Of a stretch of DNA of 64,000 nt, positions 9,127 through 20,059 are shown one piece after another. Both the position numbers and the translations under genes were made by a program. Source of the DNA: Streptomyces pacificus. GTDB taxonomy: Bacteria > Actinomycetota > Actinomycetes > Streptomycetales > Streptomycetaceae. Within the stretch, counting starts at the first letter, position 1. Each line of letters begins with the position of its first letter. The DNA lies in contig NZ_BLLG01000024.1 in assembly GCF_011766325.1 (NCBI RefSeq), positions 20,310 to 84,309 of the forward strand. The letters run 5' to 3'. The notes under the pieces were generated by a model. The model saw nothing but the letters and a program-made list of their open reading frames with translations, had not been told where the DNA came from and searched no databases.

Positions 9127-9162
9127 AGCAGCAGTCTTCAGAGCAGCAGTCTCAGAGCAGCA
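9127..9162 (+). repeat. AGCAGCAGTCT-type short repeats in the ftsH leader
   Basis: AGCAGCAGTCT recurs with small changes three times in the 198-base hpt-ftsH spacer, a region less GC-rich than its surroundings. It is likely part of the ftsH 5' leader; no function can be assigned. Confidence 0.45.
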
Positions 9163-9206
9163 TTTACCTACGGGCAGGAGGGACGGGGCGACACCGCTCC
9201 GTATGG

Positions 9207-11231
<2,025 letters not shown>

Positions 11232-11270
11232 CCAGGCATGACGCGGCGGTGAAAGCCGCCGTACCGGAAT

Positions 11271-11314
11271 GAACGCCGCACCACCCGGGTTCTAGCCTGG
11301 GAGGTGCGGCGTTC
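11271..11314 (+). terminator. Hairpin between ftsH and folE
   Basis: Perfect 12-base arms (11271-11282 and 11303-11314) enclose a 20-base loop. TAGCCT in the loop (11293-11298) is also a plausible -10 hexamer for folE, so terminator and promoter may be interleaved here. Confidence 0.65.
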
Positions 11315-11348
11315 TCGCGCCGCGGCAGAGCACAGGAACGAGGCACAG

Positions 11349-11954
11349 ATGACCGACCCGGTGACGCTGGACGGCGAGGGTTCGATCGGCGAGTTCGACG
11401 AGAAGCGCGCCGAGAACGCCGTACGCGAGCTCCTCGTCGCCGTCGGGGAGGACCCGGACCGCGAGGGGCTGAGGGAGACCCCCGCGCGGGTGGCACGGGC
11501 CTACAGGGAGATATTCGCGGGGCTCTGGCAGCGGCCCGAGGACGTGCTCACCACGACGTTCGATCTCGGCCACGACGAGATGGTCCTGGTGAAGGACATC
11601 GAGCTGGTGAGTTGCTGCGAGCATCACCTGGTGCCTTTCCGGGGTGTCGCCCACGTCGGCTACATCCCGTCGACCACGGGCAAGATCACCGGCCTGTCCA
11701 AGCTCGCCCGCCTCGTCGACGTGTTCGCCCGCCGTCCGCAGGTGCAGGAGCGTCTGACCACGCAGATCGCGGACTCCCTGATGGAGATCCTGGAGCCGCG
11801 CGGGGTCATCGTGGTCATCGAGTGCGAGCACATGTGCATGTCGATGCGCGGCATCCGCAAGCCGGGCGCGAAGACGATCACCTCGGCCGTGCGCGGCCAG
11901 CTCCGCGATGTCGCCACGCGCAACGAGGCGATGAGCCTCATCATGGCGCGCTGA
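11349..11954 (+). CDS. folE: GTP cyclohydrolase I
   Basis: The 201-residue enzyme opens GTP to 7,8-dihydroneopterin triphosphate, the first committed step of tetrahydrofolate synthesis. Signature elements are SCCEHHLVPF (zinc ligands Cys and His), the HVGYIP segment, GLSKLARLVD, and ECEHMCMSMRG with the remaining zinc cysteine. ATG at 11349 is preferred, with a GGAACGAGG-type site upstream. An in-frame GTG at 11304 sits five bases after a -10 hexamer and could yield a 15-residue longer leaderless form. The other folate genes follow on the opposite strand. Confidence 0.95.
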   Translation: MTDPVTLDGEGSIGEFDEKRAENAVRELLVAVGEDPDREGLRETPARVARAYREIFAGLWQRPEDVLTTTFDLGHDEMVLVKDIELVSCCEHHLVPFRGVAHVGYIPSTTGKITGLSKLARLVDVFARRPQVQERLTTQIADSLMEILEPRGVIVVIECEHMCMSMRGIRKPGAKTITSAVRGQLRDVATRNEAMSLIMAR

Positions 11955-12340
11955 CCCTCTCTCCGGTCCCTCTGCCGCACCGGTGATCCGTGATCCGGCG
12001 GACGATGTGCCGGGACGGGAACCGCGCCGCGGAACGGGCGGAAAAGCCACGGGGGCGGCCCACCGCCACCCGGAGGCCGGTCCGGTCGTGCGGAGTGCCG
12101 GAGTGCCGTCCGGCGCGCGACGCCCATGGGCGGGGTGCTCGCGCTCCGCTCGAACCGGGCGCGGAGGCCTGCTGCCGGCCTGCCCGTGCCGCGTCGAACC
12201 GCGGAGTACCCCGGGCCGCGCGGGATGGGGCGCTCCCGCCGCCCTACGGCAGGGACAGAGCCTCACCACGCCGCCTCACCGCGGTCGGCCTCACCGCGGT
12301 CGGCCTCGGTGCGTCGTCCCCAGGCCGGCCCGTGCCGTCC
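11955..12340. other. Convergent intergenic region with a 15-bp direct repeat
   Basis: No gene is seen between folE and the end of the DUF3180 gene. The 15-mer GCCTCACCGCGGTCG occurs back to back at 12273-12287 and 12288-12302. No strong terminator hairpin was found. Confidence 0.5.
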
Positions 12341-12829
12341 TCAGTGCGCCGGAACCTGGCCCGTGCCGTCGTCCTCGTCGTCCGGGAGTGTGCAGACCCG
12401 CTCCACGAACAGACCCGCAGCGATCACCGCGATGCCCGCCAGCACCGCGAATCCGGCATAGATCGCCTGGTCGCGGCGGGCGGGGACATCGAGTGAGCCG
12501 AGCAGGAAGACGCCGACACCGCCGTACACACCGCTGACGAGCGCTGCCACGAGGGCGCTCGCCTGGCCGAAGACGACAGCGCGGGCGGCCATCAGCGGCT
12601 CGACTCCCTTGGCCCCCTGGCGGCGCTCCCGCTGGGCCCGCAGCCGGGCGCGCAGCGACAGCGCGGTCGCCAGGAGGATCGCGGCGATCGCCGCCAGGAC
12701 GACGGGCGCGGCCAGCGGAACGCTCGGCAGTGTGCCCACCGAGTCCCACAGCCGGGCGCCGCCCCAGGACAGCACCCCGGCCGCCGCGAACAGCCCGGCC
12801 AGTACCCCAAGCCGTAGTTGCTTCACCAC
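12341..12829 (-). CDS. DUF3180 family membrane protein
   Basis: The 162-residue protein has four hydrophobic segments (about residues 8-28, 40-58, 88-112 and 120-142), with a basic loop RARLRAQRERRQGAKG after the second. This is the pattern of actinobacterial DUF3180 proteins that are habitually encoded after folK. No function is known; its constant linkage to folate genes is the only clue. Two tandem GTG codons (12829 and 12826) can start it; the first is used here. It begins 52 bases after folK and is probably the last gene of the folate transcript. Confidence 0.85.
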   Translation of the reverse strand: MVKQLRLGVLAGLFAAAGVLSWGGARLWDSVGTLPSVPLAAPVVLAAIAAILLATALSLRARLRAQRERRQGAKGVEPLMAARAVVFGQASALVAALVSGVYGGVGVFLLGSLDVPARRDQAIYAGFAVLAGIAVIAAGLFVERVCTLPDDEDDGTGQVPAH

Positions 12830-12880
12830 GCGCCCCTGTGTCCTTCGTGTCGGTGCCGGAGACCCTGAAGAGCGTAACGA

Positions 12881-13468
12881 CTACTCGGGGAGGCGGAGTT
12901 CCAGGTCCTCGCGCGGATCGACACCCGTCGGCCCCATGCGGTCCAGCAGCTCCGCGATGCCGCCACGGCCGGGCAGCCGGGCCTCGGGCTCCACGTCGTG
13001 CCACGGGGCGAGGACGAAGGCGCGCTCGTGCGCCCGGGGATGCGGAAGGGTGAGGAGCGGATCGTCCGAGACCACGTCCGCGTACGCCACGATGTCGACG
13101 TCGATCGTGCGCGGACCCCAGCGCTCCTCGCGCACCCGGTCGAACGCCTCCTCGATCGCCTGGCCGCGCTCCAGCAGGGAGGCGGGCGGCAGGGTCGTCC
13201 TGACGAGCACCACGGCGTTGAAGTACGACGGCTGGGTGCCCGGCTCGACGCCCCAGGGTTCCGTCTCGTACACCGGCGAGACCGCCCTGACCCGCACGCC
13301 GGGAGTGTCCTCCAGCAGGTCCACGGCGCCCTGGAGCGTCTCCAGCCGGTTGCCCAGGTTGGATCCGAGCGCGATCACGGCGCGTTTGGGGTTGGACAGG
13401 GTGACGTCGGCCGCGTCGACCTGCTCGACGACGGCGGTGGGCACGGGCTGCACGGTGGGGTCGCTCAT
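12881..13468 (-). CDS. folK: 2-amino-4-hydroxy-6-hydroxymethyldihydropteridine diphosphokinase
   Basis: The 195-residue enzyme transfers pyrophosphate from ATP to 6-hydroxymethyl-dihydropterin, the substrate FolP then uses. Family motifs are ALGSNLGNR, SPVYETEPWG and the signature RWGPRTIDVDIVAY with catalytic aspartates, then LPHPRAHERAFVL. The N-terminal ~28 residues ahead of the core are an extension common in Streptomyces. ATG at 13468 overlaps the folB stop by four bases (ATGA), indicating translational coupling. Confidence 0.95.
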   Translation of the reverse strand: MSDPTVQPVPTAVVEQVDAADVTLSNPKRAVIALGSNLGNRLETLQGAVDLLEDTPGVRVRAVSPVYETEPWGVEPGTQPSYFNAVVLVRTTLPPASLLERGQAIEEAFDRVREERWGPRTIDVDIVAYADVVSDDPLLTLPHPRAHERAFVLAPWHDVEPEARLPGRGGIAELLDRMGPTGVDPREDLELRLPE

Positions 13469-13824
13469 GCACGGCTCCGGGTGATGGTGATGGTGACATC
13501 GTCGAACGGGACGGTGATCGGGGCGTCCGGCTTGTGCACGACGACCTCGACCTCCTGGACGCCGGCGTGCCCGAGGCACCGCCGGGCGATGCGCTCGGCC
13601 AGCGTCTCGATCAGGTCCACCGGCTCCCCCTGGACGACATCGGCGACCTCCTCCGCCACCACTCCGTAGTGAACGGTCTTCGCCAGGTCGTCGTCGGCCG
13701 CCGCGGGACGGGTGTCGAGGCCGAGCACCACGTCCACGACGAAGATCTGGCCCTCCTCGCGCTCCCGGGGGAAGACGCCGTGGTGCCCGCGGGCCCTCAG
13801 GCCGCGCAGCGCGACACGATCCAC
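13465..13824 (-). CDS. folB: Dihydroneopterin aldolase
   Basis: The 119-residue enzyme cleaves dihydroneopterin to 6-hydroxymethyl-dihydropterin and glycolaldehyde. The core reads DRVALRGLRARGHHGVFPREREEGQ, with the catalytic-region glutamate, and later LIETLAERIA and VHKPDAP, all typical of FolB. GTG at 13824 is preferred to GTG at 13833 because AGGAG sits eight bases before it, and the upstream codon leaves no room for a ribosome binding site. Its stop codon overlaps the folK start. Confidence 0.92.
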   Translation of the reverse strand: MDRVALRGLRARGHHGVFPREREEGQIFVVDVVLGLDTRPAAADDDLAKTVHYGVVAEEVADVVQGEPVDLIETLAERIARRCLGHAGVQEVEVVVHKPDAPITVPFDDVTITITRSRA

Positions 13825-14017
13825 GCGAATCACTCCTGCTGTCGTAGTCCGGCGAGTACGCGGCCGCGTGGCTGGCGGCAGCGGTGCACGGATGCGAATC
13901 TACCTGCGGGCTCGGACACACCCTGCCCGCGGGGGCCGCGGACGGAAAGCGCCGGCGCCGCCGGCCGCCCCTGCCCGCAGCCGCGCAAACCAACCTCCCA
14001 CAAGCCGGTGTACCCAC

Positions 14018-14479
14018 TCACGGGGTGGAATCGCCGTCCTCTTCACCGTCCGATTCCGCCAGCACGGGGGAACCGTGGTGTGACCAGATTCTCCACCCGC
14101 CGGGTGTGCGGCGGAACACATTGGTGGCCACGACCAGCTGCCCCACGAGGGGACCGAGCTCGCCGGCCTCCTCCGCGGGGCCGCCGCTGAGGATGTTCTC
14201 GGTGCACGTGGCGACGGCGGTGTCACCGCAGACGCTGACGCGCACGTCGGTGAGGAAGAACTGGATGTACTCGGTGTTCGCCATGATCAGGGCGTACGAG
14301 CGGAGTACCTCGCCGCGCCCCGAGAGCACCGGCCAGCCCGGGTGCACACAGGAGATGTCGTCGGCGTCCCCGCCGTTCAGCCAGAGCTCGGAGACCTCCT
14401 CGAAGTCGCCCCGCTCCATGGCCTCGTAGAAGGCGGTGTTGGCCGCCTCCACGTTCTCGACGTCGGTACGCGAGGTCAC
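14018..14479 (-). CDS. NTF2-like (SnoaL-type) family protein in the folate operon
   Basis: The 153-residue protein resembles the nuclear transport factor 2 fold. The opening VEAANTAFYEAMERGDFEEVSELW is the usual first helix, GGDADDISCVHPGWPVLSGRGEVLRSYA follows, and a beta-rich half ends in FRRTPGGWRIWSHHGSP. Such domains bind small ligands or act as enzymes, so a role in pterin or folate handling is possible but not shown. GTG at 14479 overlaps the folP stop codon by four bases (GTGA), so it is translationally coupled to folP. About 190 non-coding bases separate it from folB. Confidence 0.85.
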   Translation of the reverse strand: MTSRTDVENVEAANTAFYEAMERGDFEEVSELWLNGGDADDISCVHPGWPVLSGRGEVLRSYALIMANTEYIQFFLTDVRVSVCGDTAVATCTENILSGGPAEEAGELGPLVGQLVVATNVFRRTPGGWRIWSHHGSPVLAESDGEEDGDSTP

Positions 14480-15336
14480 CGGGCTCCCTCGACAGCCCGC
14501 GCGACCCGGACGGCGTCCGCCGTGGCCCGCACCTCGTGCACCCGGACCGCCCAGGCACCCCCGTGGGCGGCGATCGCGGAGACCGCGGCGGTGGCCGCGT
14601 CTCGTTCGCGGGCGGGTGGCGGTGTCGCCGCCCCACCGGCCAGGACACGGCCGAGGAACCGTTTGCGGGACGCGGCGACGAGGACCGGACGACCCAGCGC
14701 GCGGAGTTCGGGGAGGTGGGCGACCAGGGAGAGGTCGTGCCCGGCCTGCTTGGCGAAGCCGAGGCCCGGGTCGACGATGATCCGTTCGGCGGCGACACCG
14801 CCCGTGACGACGGCGTCCATCCGCTCCCGCAGTTCGGCGAGGACCTCGGTGACGACGTCCCCGTACACCGCCCTGCCGTGCATGTCCTCGCTGAAGCCGC
14901 GCCAGTGCATGACGACGAACGGGACCTCCGCGGCAGCCACGGCCGGCACCATCTGCGGGTCGGCGAGCCCTCCCGAGACGTCGTTGACGAGAACGGCGCC
15001 CGCGGCGACCGCCTGCGCGGCGACGGAGGCGCGCATGGTGTCGACGGACACCGCGACGCCCTCGCCCACCAGGCCCCGCACGACCGGGAGGACGCGGCGC
15101 AGCTCCTCCTCCTCGTCGACCCGGGAGGCGCCGGGCCGGGTGGACTCGCCGCCGACGTCCACCAGGTCCGCGCCCTCGGCGACAAGGCCGAGGCCGTGTT
15201 TGACGGCGGCCGTGGTGTCGAACCAGCGGCCTCCGTCGGAGAAGGAGTCGGGGGTCACATTGACGACTCCCATGACCGCACAGCGGTCCCACTCCGGCAG
15301 GCCCGTGGGCGTGCCTCGTCCGCGCAAGGTACTCAT
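14476..15336 (-). CDS. folP: Dihydropteroate synthase
   Basis: The 286-residue enzyme condenses hydroxymethyl-dihydropterin pyrophosphate with p-aminobenzoate and is the sulfonamide target. Both family signatures are present: GVVNVTPDSFSDGG (residues ~23-36) and the pterin-binding VDVGGESTRPGA (~59-70). Later motifs are NDVSGG, DPGLGFAK and ASRKRFLG. ATG at 15336 is supported by TACGCT six bases upstream, suggesting a leaderless mRNA. It is the first gene of the minus-strand run folP, NTF2-like, folB, folK, DUF3180. Confidence 0.95.
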   Translation of the reverse strand: MSTLRGRGTPTGLPEWDRCAVMGVVNVTPDSFSDGGRWFDTTAAVKHGLGLVAEGADLVDVGGESTRPGASRVDEEEELRRVLPVVRGLVGEGVAVSVDTMRASVAAQAVAAGAVLVNDVSGGLADPQMVPAVAAAEVPFVVMHWRGFSEDMHGRAVYGDVVTEVLAELRERMDAVVTGGVAAERIIVDPGLGFAKQAGHDLSLVAHLPELRALGRPVLVAASRKRFLGRVLAGGAATPPPARERDAATAAVSAIAAHGGAWAVRVHEVRATADAVRVARAVEGAR

Positions 15337-15342
15337 ACGACC

Positions 15343-15348
15343 AGCGTA
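15343..15348 (-). promoter_or_regulatory. folP: -10 hexamer for leaderless folP
   Basis: On the minus strand TACGCT is followed by six bases and ATG at 15336. This fits a transcription start at the first codon. Confidence 0.55.
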
Positions 15349-15838
15349 GGCCCGGTGGCATCCCGTTCCCGTGCTGCCTGCTCCGCTGCCGTACCCGCAG
15401 GTCGGCGGTTGCCCGGACGGGTGTCTGCGCGGTCCGCCGCCGGGCGGCGGGCACAGCGGCCGTCCGGCCGCTCCTCCCGTCGCGCGGGTTGCTTGCGCGG
15501 CCTATGCCGTCCGCGCCCCAGGGCGCGAAGTCGAGCACCGACTCCAGGCCGCCGCAGGGCCCGGCTCGCCGTCCCCGGCCCGCGGCGGCGATCGCACTGC
15601 CGCCGTCCGAGGGGTGGCCGGTCCGGCCGAGGGCCACCCCCCGGCGCCGCCGATCGGGTCGCCGCCGGCGAGCATGGCGCCCGGGACGACGCGGTAGGCG
15701 ACGGCGGGCCCTGCCGCCGGGGGAGCCCTTCCGGGACGGCGCTTGCTTTGCAGGGGTGGGCTCACCGGATTCCGGGAGATTCTCACGCAAGGAGCGCGAC
15801 CGCCTCATGGGTCTCACCGAGCGCGAGGACGCGCGAGT
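15349..15838. other. Intergenic region without a recognisable gene
   Basis: Apart from the folP promoter at its left edge, this 490-base stretch, upstream of folP and downstream of the ABC ATPase gene (both minus strand), shows no convincing gene or repeat. Open frames in it are Arg/Pro/Gly-rich and lack start signals. Confidence 0.5.
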
Positions 15839-16984
15839 TCATCGGGAGGGGACCCGGTCGATGTCCACCAGGGTGCGGGGGACGTCCCGCGAGTCCGCGT
15901 CGACGGAGCGGCGCAGGGCCTCGTGCAGGCGATCCGGGGTCAGGACCCCGAGGAAGCGCCCCTTCTCCTCCCGGTCCACGACCGCGACCCACCCCGCGTC
16001 GTGCTGCAGCATCGTCGCGAACGCCTGCTTCAGCGAGGCGCCGACCGGCATCCAGGCGTCCATGCGCCGGGCGTGCTCGCGCACGGTGCCGGTGCGGCCC
16101 GCGTGCTCGGCGGAGATCCAGCCGTGCAGGCCGCCACCGGAGTCCAGGACCACGGCCCAGGGCGCGTCCAGATCACGGGGCAGCGGGTCGTCCAGGCGGA
16201 CGACGGGCGGCTGCTCGAGATCCCCTTCCTCGACGGGGGTGACGGACAGCCGCTTGAGGCCCCGGTCCGCGCCGACGAAGTCCGCCACATAGGGGCCGGC
16301 CGGTGCTCCCAGCACGGCCGCGGGTGCGCCGAACTGCTCGATCCTGCCATGCCCGTAGACGGCGATGCGGTCGCCGAGCCGGACGGCCTCCTCGAGATCA
16401 TGCGTGACGAAGAGCACCGTTTTGCGGACCGAGGCCTGCAGTCTGAGGAACTCGCTCTGCAGCCGCTCCCGGACGACGGGGTCGACGGCGCCGAACGGCT
16501 CGTCCATCAGCAGGACGGGAGGATCGGCTGCCAGAGCCCGGGCCACGCCCACCCGCTGGCGCTGGCCACCGGAGAGCTGCTCGGGGTAGCGGCCGCCGTA
16601 CACGCCGGGGTCGAGGCCGACGAGATCGAGCAGTTCGGCGGCCCGCTCACGGCCCCGGGAGCGCTTCCAGCCGAGGAGGCGGGGGACGGTCGCCGTGTTC
16701 TCCAGGACCGTCTTGTGGGGGAAGAGGCCCACCTGCTGGATGACATAGCCGATCCGGCGCCGCAGCTGTACAGGGTCGATGGTGGATATGTCGTCCCCAT
16801 CCAGGAATATCCGCCCCTCCGTCGGCTCGACGAGGCGGTTGACCATCTTCATCGTGGTCGTCTTGCCGCAGCCGGACGGTCCCACGAGGGTGACCAGTTC
16901 ACCCGCGGCGACCTCGAAGGACAGGTCGTCCACAGCGGTCGTGCCGTCCGGGTACCGCTTGGTCACGCGCTCGAATCGGATCAT
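15839..16984 (-). CDS. Glycine betaine/choline-type ABC transporter, ATP-binding subunit with CBS region
   Basis: The 381-residue ATPase powers an osmoprotectant-type importer. It has Walker A GPSGCGKTT (residues ~34-42), the Q-loop in VIQQVGLFPHKTV, the ABC signature LSGGQRQRVGVARAL, Walker B LLMDEPFGAVDP and the switch His in FVTHDLEEA. This is followed by a C-terminal region (~250-381) with CBS-like repeats (MDAWMPVGASLKQAFATM, WVAVVDREEKGRFLGVLT) that in the OpuA/OpuC group sense ionic strength or nucleotides. ATG at 16984 has GGGGAA just upstream. It is divergent from the permease/binding-protein genes rather than in one operon with them. Confidence 0.9.
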   Translation of the reverse strand: MIRFERVTKRYPDGTTAVDDLSFEVAAGELVTLVGPSGCGKTTTMKMVNRLVEPTEGRIFLDGDDISTIDPVQLRRRIGYVIQQVGLFPHKTVLENTATVPRLLGWKRSRGRERAAELLDLVGLDPGVYGGRYPEQLSGGQRQRVGVARALAADPPVLLMDEPFGAVDPVVRERLQSEFLRLQASVRKTVLFVTHDLEEAVRLGDRIAVYGHGRIEQFGAPAAVLGAPAGPYVADFVGADRGLKRLSVTPVEEGDLEQPPVVRLDDPLPRDLDAPWAVVLDSGGGLHGWISAEHAGRTGTVREHARRMDAWMPVGASLKQAFATMLQHDAGWVAVVDREEKGRFLGVLTPDRLHEALRRSVDADSRDVPRTLVDIDRVPSR

Positions 16985-17269
16985 GGTTCCCCATTGTGGC
17001 GGGTGACGCCGGGTCCGCGGTGGGCGGTATCGCCGGGACATCACACGCTTCGGCGGCGGTCGCCGGTTCCCGGGCAATGCCGGTTGCCGGGGGATGCCGG
17101 TTGCGCGGCGGTCGCCGGGTGCCTGGCGCGTGGTTCGGCCCACCGCGCTGGTTCCCCGGCCGTCGTCCCCTGCCGTCGTCCCCCACCCCACCCACCCCCC
17201 GCCCCTGTCCCCGCCGCTGCACCCGGGCGGCTGTCCGTCGGCCCCTCGGTGACTGTCGGTGGCGGGGGT
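16985..17269. other. Divergent intergenic region of the ABC transporter
   Basis: No gene is seen. The region is rich in short GCCGGTTGC-type repeats (17040-17120) and a run of C-rich sequence (about 17170-17215). It must hold the promoters of both halves of the transporter. Confidence 0.45.
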
Positions 17270-17275
17270 TAGGGT
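17270..17275 (+). promoter_or_regulatory. Candidate -10 hexamer of the ABC permease operon
   Basis: TAGGGT lies about 60 bases before the permease start, predicting a transcript from about base 17282 with a 50-base leader. Confidence 0.4.
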
Positions 17276-17331
17276 CGTTCCGTGTTCGGCGAGCCGTCGG
17301 ACAGGCCGGACACGAGGACGGGGGTGGGGAG

Positions 17332-18030
17332 ATGGCAGGCCCGGACTGCCTGGTCACCAACGACTGGATCTGCGGCGAGTACCTCCGCTCCCGCAGCCAG
17401 GAACTGGTCGATGCCACGGCGCAGCACGTCCAGATCACGGCCGCCTCGGTCGCGATCGGGCTGGCCGTGGCCTTTCCGCTGGCGCTGCTCGCCCGCGGCC
17501 GCCCCCGGTTCGCCGCACCGGTCCTGGGGCTGACGACGGTGCTCTACACGATCCCGTCGCTCGCCATGTTCTCGCTGCTGCTGCCCCTCTTCGGCCTCTC
17601 CGCCGCCCTGGTGGTCACCGGCCTGGTGCTCTACTCGCTGACCATCCTGGTGCGGAACACGGTGGCCGGGCTCGAGGCGGTCCCCGCAGAGACCCGCGAG
17701 GCCGCCCGCGGCATGGGATACGGACCGGCCCGGATGCTGTGGGAGGTCGAGCTCCCGCTCGCCCTCCCCGCCGTGATGGCCGGGCTGCGGATCGCCACCG
17801 TCTCCACGGTCGCGCTCACCACCGTCGGATCGATCGTCGGCCGCGGCGGCCTCGGCAACCTCATCGAGGACGCGCTGCCCAGCTTCTTCAAGGCGCAGGT
17901 ACTGACCGCCTCCGTGCTCTGCGTGCTCCTCGCGGTCGCCGCGGACCTGCTGCTGCTCGGTGTGCAGCGGCTGCTCACGCCCTGGACCCGAATACGCACA
18001 CGTCAGGCCGGAAACCGGGAGGCCCGCTGA
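17332..18030 (+). CDS. Glycine betaine/choline-type ABC transporter permease (1)
   Basis: The 232-residue protein has about five or six membrane segments and the inner-membrane-component EAA loop EAARGMGYGPARMLWEVELPLALPAVMAGL (in the C-terminal half) that docks on the ATPase. The C-terminal GSIVGRGGLGNLIEDAL is typical of OpuCB/OpuBB-type permeases. ATG at 17332 follows a G-rich stretch (GGGGGTGGGGAG) acting as ribosome binding site. Its TGA overlaps the next permease ATG by one base, so the two subunits are translationally coupled. Confidence 0.9.
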   Translation: MAGPDCLVTNDWICGEYLRSRSQELVDATAQHVQITAASVAIGLAVAFPLALLARGRPRFAAPVLGLTTVLYTIPSLAMFSLLLPLFGLSAALVVTGLVLYSLTILVRNTVAGLEAVPAETREAARGMGYGPARMLWEVELPLALPAVMAGLRIATVSTVALTTVGSIVGRGGLGNLIEDALPSFFKAQVLTASVLCVLLAVAADLLLLGVQRLLTPWTRIRTRQAGNREAR

Positions 18031-18698
18031 TGGACGTGCCGGCCAAAACCTGGGCGTGGCTCACCGACGGCGCCAACTGGTCCGGGGAGGGCGGTGCCTG
18101 GCACCGGCTGGGCGAGCATCTGTACGTCAGCGGGGTCGCCCTGGCCCTGGCCTGTGCCGTAGCCCTGCCCGTCGCTTTCTGGCTGGGCCACACCGGACGC
18201 GGCGGTGCCCTGGCAGTGAACATCTCGAACGTGGGGCGGGCTGTTCCCGTGTTCGCGGTGCTCGCGCTGTTCATGGTCACGCCGCTGCGCGGTGCGGGAT
18301 ACGTCCCGACGATCATCGCTCTCGTCCTGTTCGCCGTGCCGCCCCTGCTCACCAACGCCTATGTGGGCATGCGGGAGGTGGACCGGTCGGTGGTCGAGGC
18401 GGCGCGGGGTATGGGGATGTCGGGCGGCCAGTTGTTCGTCCGGGTCGAACTGCCCCTCGCCTATCCGATGGCGATGACCGGGCTGCGGTCCGCCGCGGTG
18501 CAAGTGGTCGCCACCGCGACGATCGCGGCGATGGTCGGGCAGGGCGGCCTCGGCCGCATCATCACGGCGGGGTTCAACACGTACGACACACCGCAAGTGG
18601 TCGCGGGCGCCCTGCTCGTGGCCGGGCTCGCCCTCCTGGTGGAGGCCGCGCTGGTCGCGGTGGACCGCATGGTCAGTCCGCTCCGGAGGGCCGTGTGA
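18030..18698 (+). CDS. Glycine betaine/choline-type ABC transporter permease (2)
   Basis: The 222-residue second membrane subunit has the same layout: an N-terminal aromatic-rich lead (TWAWLTDGANW), about five or six membrane segments, and the EAA loop VEAARGMGMSGGQLFVRVELPLAYPMAMTGL with GQGGLGRIITAGF after it. Two different permeases are normal for OpuC-like importers. The start ATG overlaps the preceding stop codon (TGATG). The substrate-binding lipoprotein follows 26 bases later. Confidence 0.9.
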   Translation: MDVPAKTWAWLTDGANWSGEGGAWHRLGEHLYVSGVALALACAVALPVAFWLGHTGRGGALAVNISNVGRAVPVFAVLALFMVTPLRGAGYVPTIIALVLFAVPPLLTNAYVGMREVDRSVVEAARGMGMSGGQLFVRVELPLAYPMAMTGLRSAAVQVVATATIAAMVGQGGLGRIITAGFNTYDTPQVVAGALLVAGLALLVEAALVAVDRMVSPLRRAV

Positions 18699-18724
18699 CG
18701 ACCTACACATGGGATGGTGAACAG

Positions 18725-19714
18725 ATGGGCAAGACCTCGCGCCTTGCGGGCGCGGTGCTGGGCGTCATGGCTCTGGGGGGCTCGCTCGCCGGCTGCGGCG
18801 GTGACAGCCTGGAGCAGGAGAAGAGCGCTGGTGGCGCATCGGCCCCCGGCGCGAGCGCCGGGGGCAAGGGCTCCCTTGTGGTCGGAGCGGCGGCCTTCAC
18901 CGAGTCCAAGGTGCTCGCCGAGCTCTACGCCCAGGTGCTCCGCGACGCCGGGTACGACGCCTCCGTCACCACGGTCAAGAACCGCGAGTTGTACGAACCG
19001 TCCCTGGAGAAGGGCGAGATCGACGTCGTACCGGAATACGCCGCCACGATCGCCGAATTCCTGAACGCCAAGGCGAACGGCCCGCAGGCCCCCGAGGAGA
19101 AGCCCGTCGCGTCCAGCGATGTCGGCGCCACGGTGGCCGCCCTGGAGAAGCTCGCGACCCCTCGCGGTCTCAAGGTGCTGCCCCCCGGGGATGCGGTCGA
19201 CCAGAACGCGTTCGCGGTGAGCAGGGAATTCGCCGAGAAGAACGACCTCACATCCCTCTCCGATCTTGGCAGGTCGAAGATCCGGGTCAGGATCGCCGCC
19301 GGTGACGAGTGCGAGGTGCGCCCGTTCTGCGCACCGGGGCTGAAGAGGACGTACGGCATCGACGTCGCGGGGGTCGACCCGAAGGGTGTCGGTACCCCGC
19401 AGGCGAAACAGGCGGTCAAGGACGGCGAGGACCAACTGGTCCTGACCACTACCACCGACGCCACGCTGGAGAGCTTCGGTCTGGTCCTGCTGGAGGACGA
19501 CAAGAAGCTCCAGAACGCCGACAACGTGCTGCCCGTGGTCAACGCCGAGGACGCCGGATCACAAGAGATAGCCGACGCGCTCGGCAGGCTCACCCGGGCG
19601 TTGACGACCGAGGACCTCATCGAGCTGAACCGGAAGGTGGACGCCGAGAGGGCGAAGCCGCAGGAGGTGGCGAAGGACTACCTGGCGTCCAAGGGGCTGC
19701 TTGCGAAGCAATGA
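18725..19714 (+). CDS. Glycine betaine/choline-type ABC transporter substrate-binding lipoprotein
   Basis: The 329-residue protein has a lipoprotein signal ending LAGC with Cys24, a short Gly/Ala/Ser linker, then an OpuAC/OsmoF-type binding fold beginning LVVGAAAFTESKVLAELYAQVL and containing DVVPEYAATIAEFL. These elements mark the osmoprotectant (betaine, choline or carnitine) class; which ligand it binds cannot be read from the sequence. ATG at 18725 gives a normal signal peptide; an in-frame GTG at 18695, overlapping the permease stop, would put ten polar residues before it. It completes the importer with the two upstream permeases and the divergent ATPase. Confidence 0.88.
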   Translation: MGKTSRLAGAVLGVMALGGSLAGCGGDSLEQEKSAGGASAPGASAGGKGSLVVGAAAFTESKVLAELYAQVLRDAGYDASVTTVKNRELYEPSLEKGEIDVVPEYAATIAEFLNAKANGPQAPEEKPVASSDVGATVAALEKLATPRGLKVLPPGDAVDQNAFAVSREFAEKNDLTSLSDLGRSKIRVRIAAGDECEVRPFCAPGLKRTYGIDVAGVDPKGVGTPQAKQAVKDGEDQLVLTTTTDATLESFGLVLLEDDKKLQNADNVLPVVNAEDAGSQEIADALGRLTRALTTEDLIELNRKVDAERAKPQEVAKDYLASKGLLAKQ

Positions 19715-19730
19715 CCCTCCCGCCGGGGTT

Positions 19731-19762
19731 CGCCACGTCGCCACGTCGCCACGTCGCCACGT
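19731..19762. repeat. 8-bp tandem repeat
   Basis: Four exact copies of CGCCACGT follow the binding-protein gene. The rest of the gap to 20046 shows no gene. Confidence 0.85.
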
Positions 19763-20046
19763 CGCCCCGGGGGCGGTAGCGGTCGCGGGACCGGCCGGAC
19801 CGGCAGTCCGGAGCCGGGTTTCCGGAGCGGTCGGCCCGTGCAGCCGCGACCGGGGGCTGGAAGGGGCGTTCGCGACTCGCCCCGGGTGCGCCCCAGGGGC
19901 CGGCGCCCTGAGCGAACCGGAGCCCGGCCCGGAATACGACCGGGTGCCCTGGCATTTCGACGCCGGGTGCCCCACTACACCGAAAGCGGGTGTTTCCGAT
20001 GCGAAGAGATTGCCGGTCCGACCCCCCATTCGTCACCTACGCACGG

Positions 20047-20052
20047 TAAATT
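20047..20052 (+). promoter_or_regulatory. -10 hexamer for leaderless transcription
   Basis: TAAATT lies seven bases before ATG at 20060, in a locally AT-rich patch. Confidence 0.5.
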
Positions 20053-20059
20053 TCAGGCC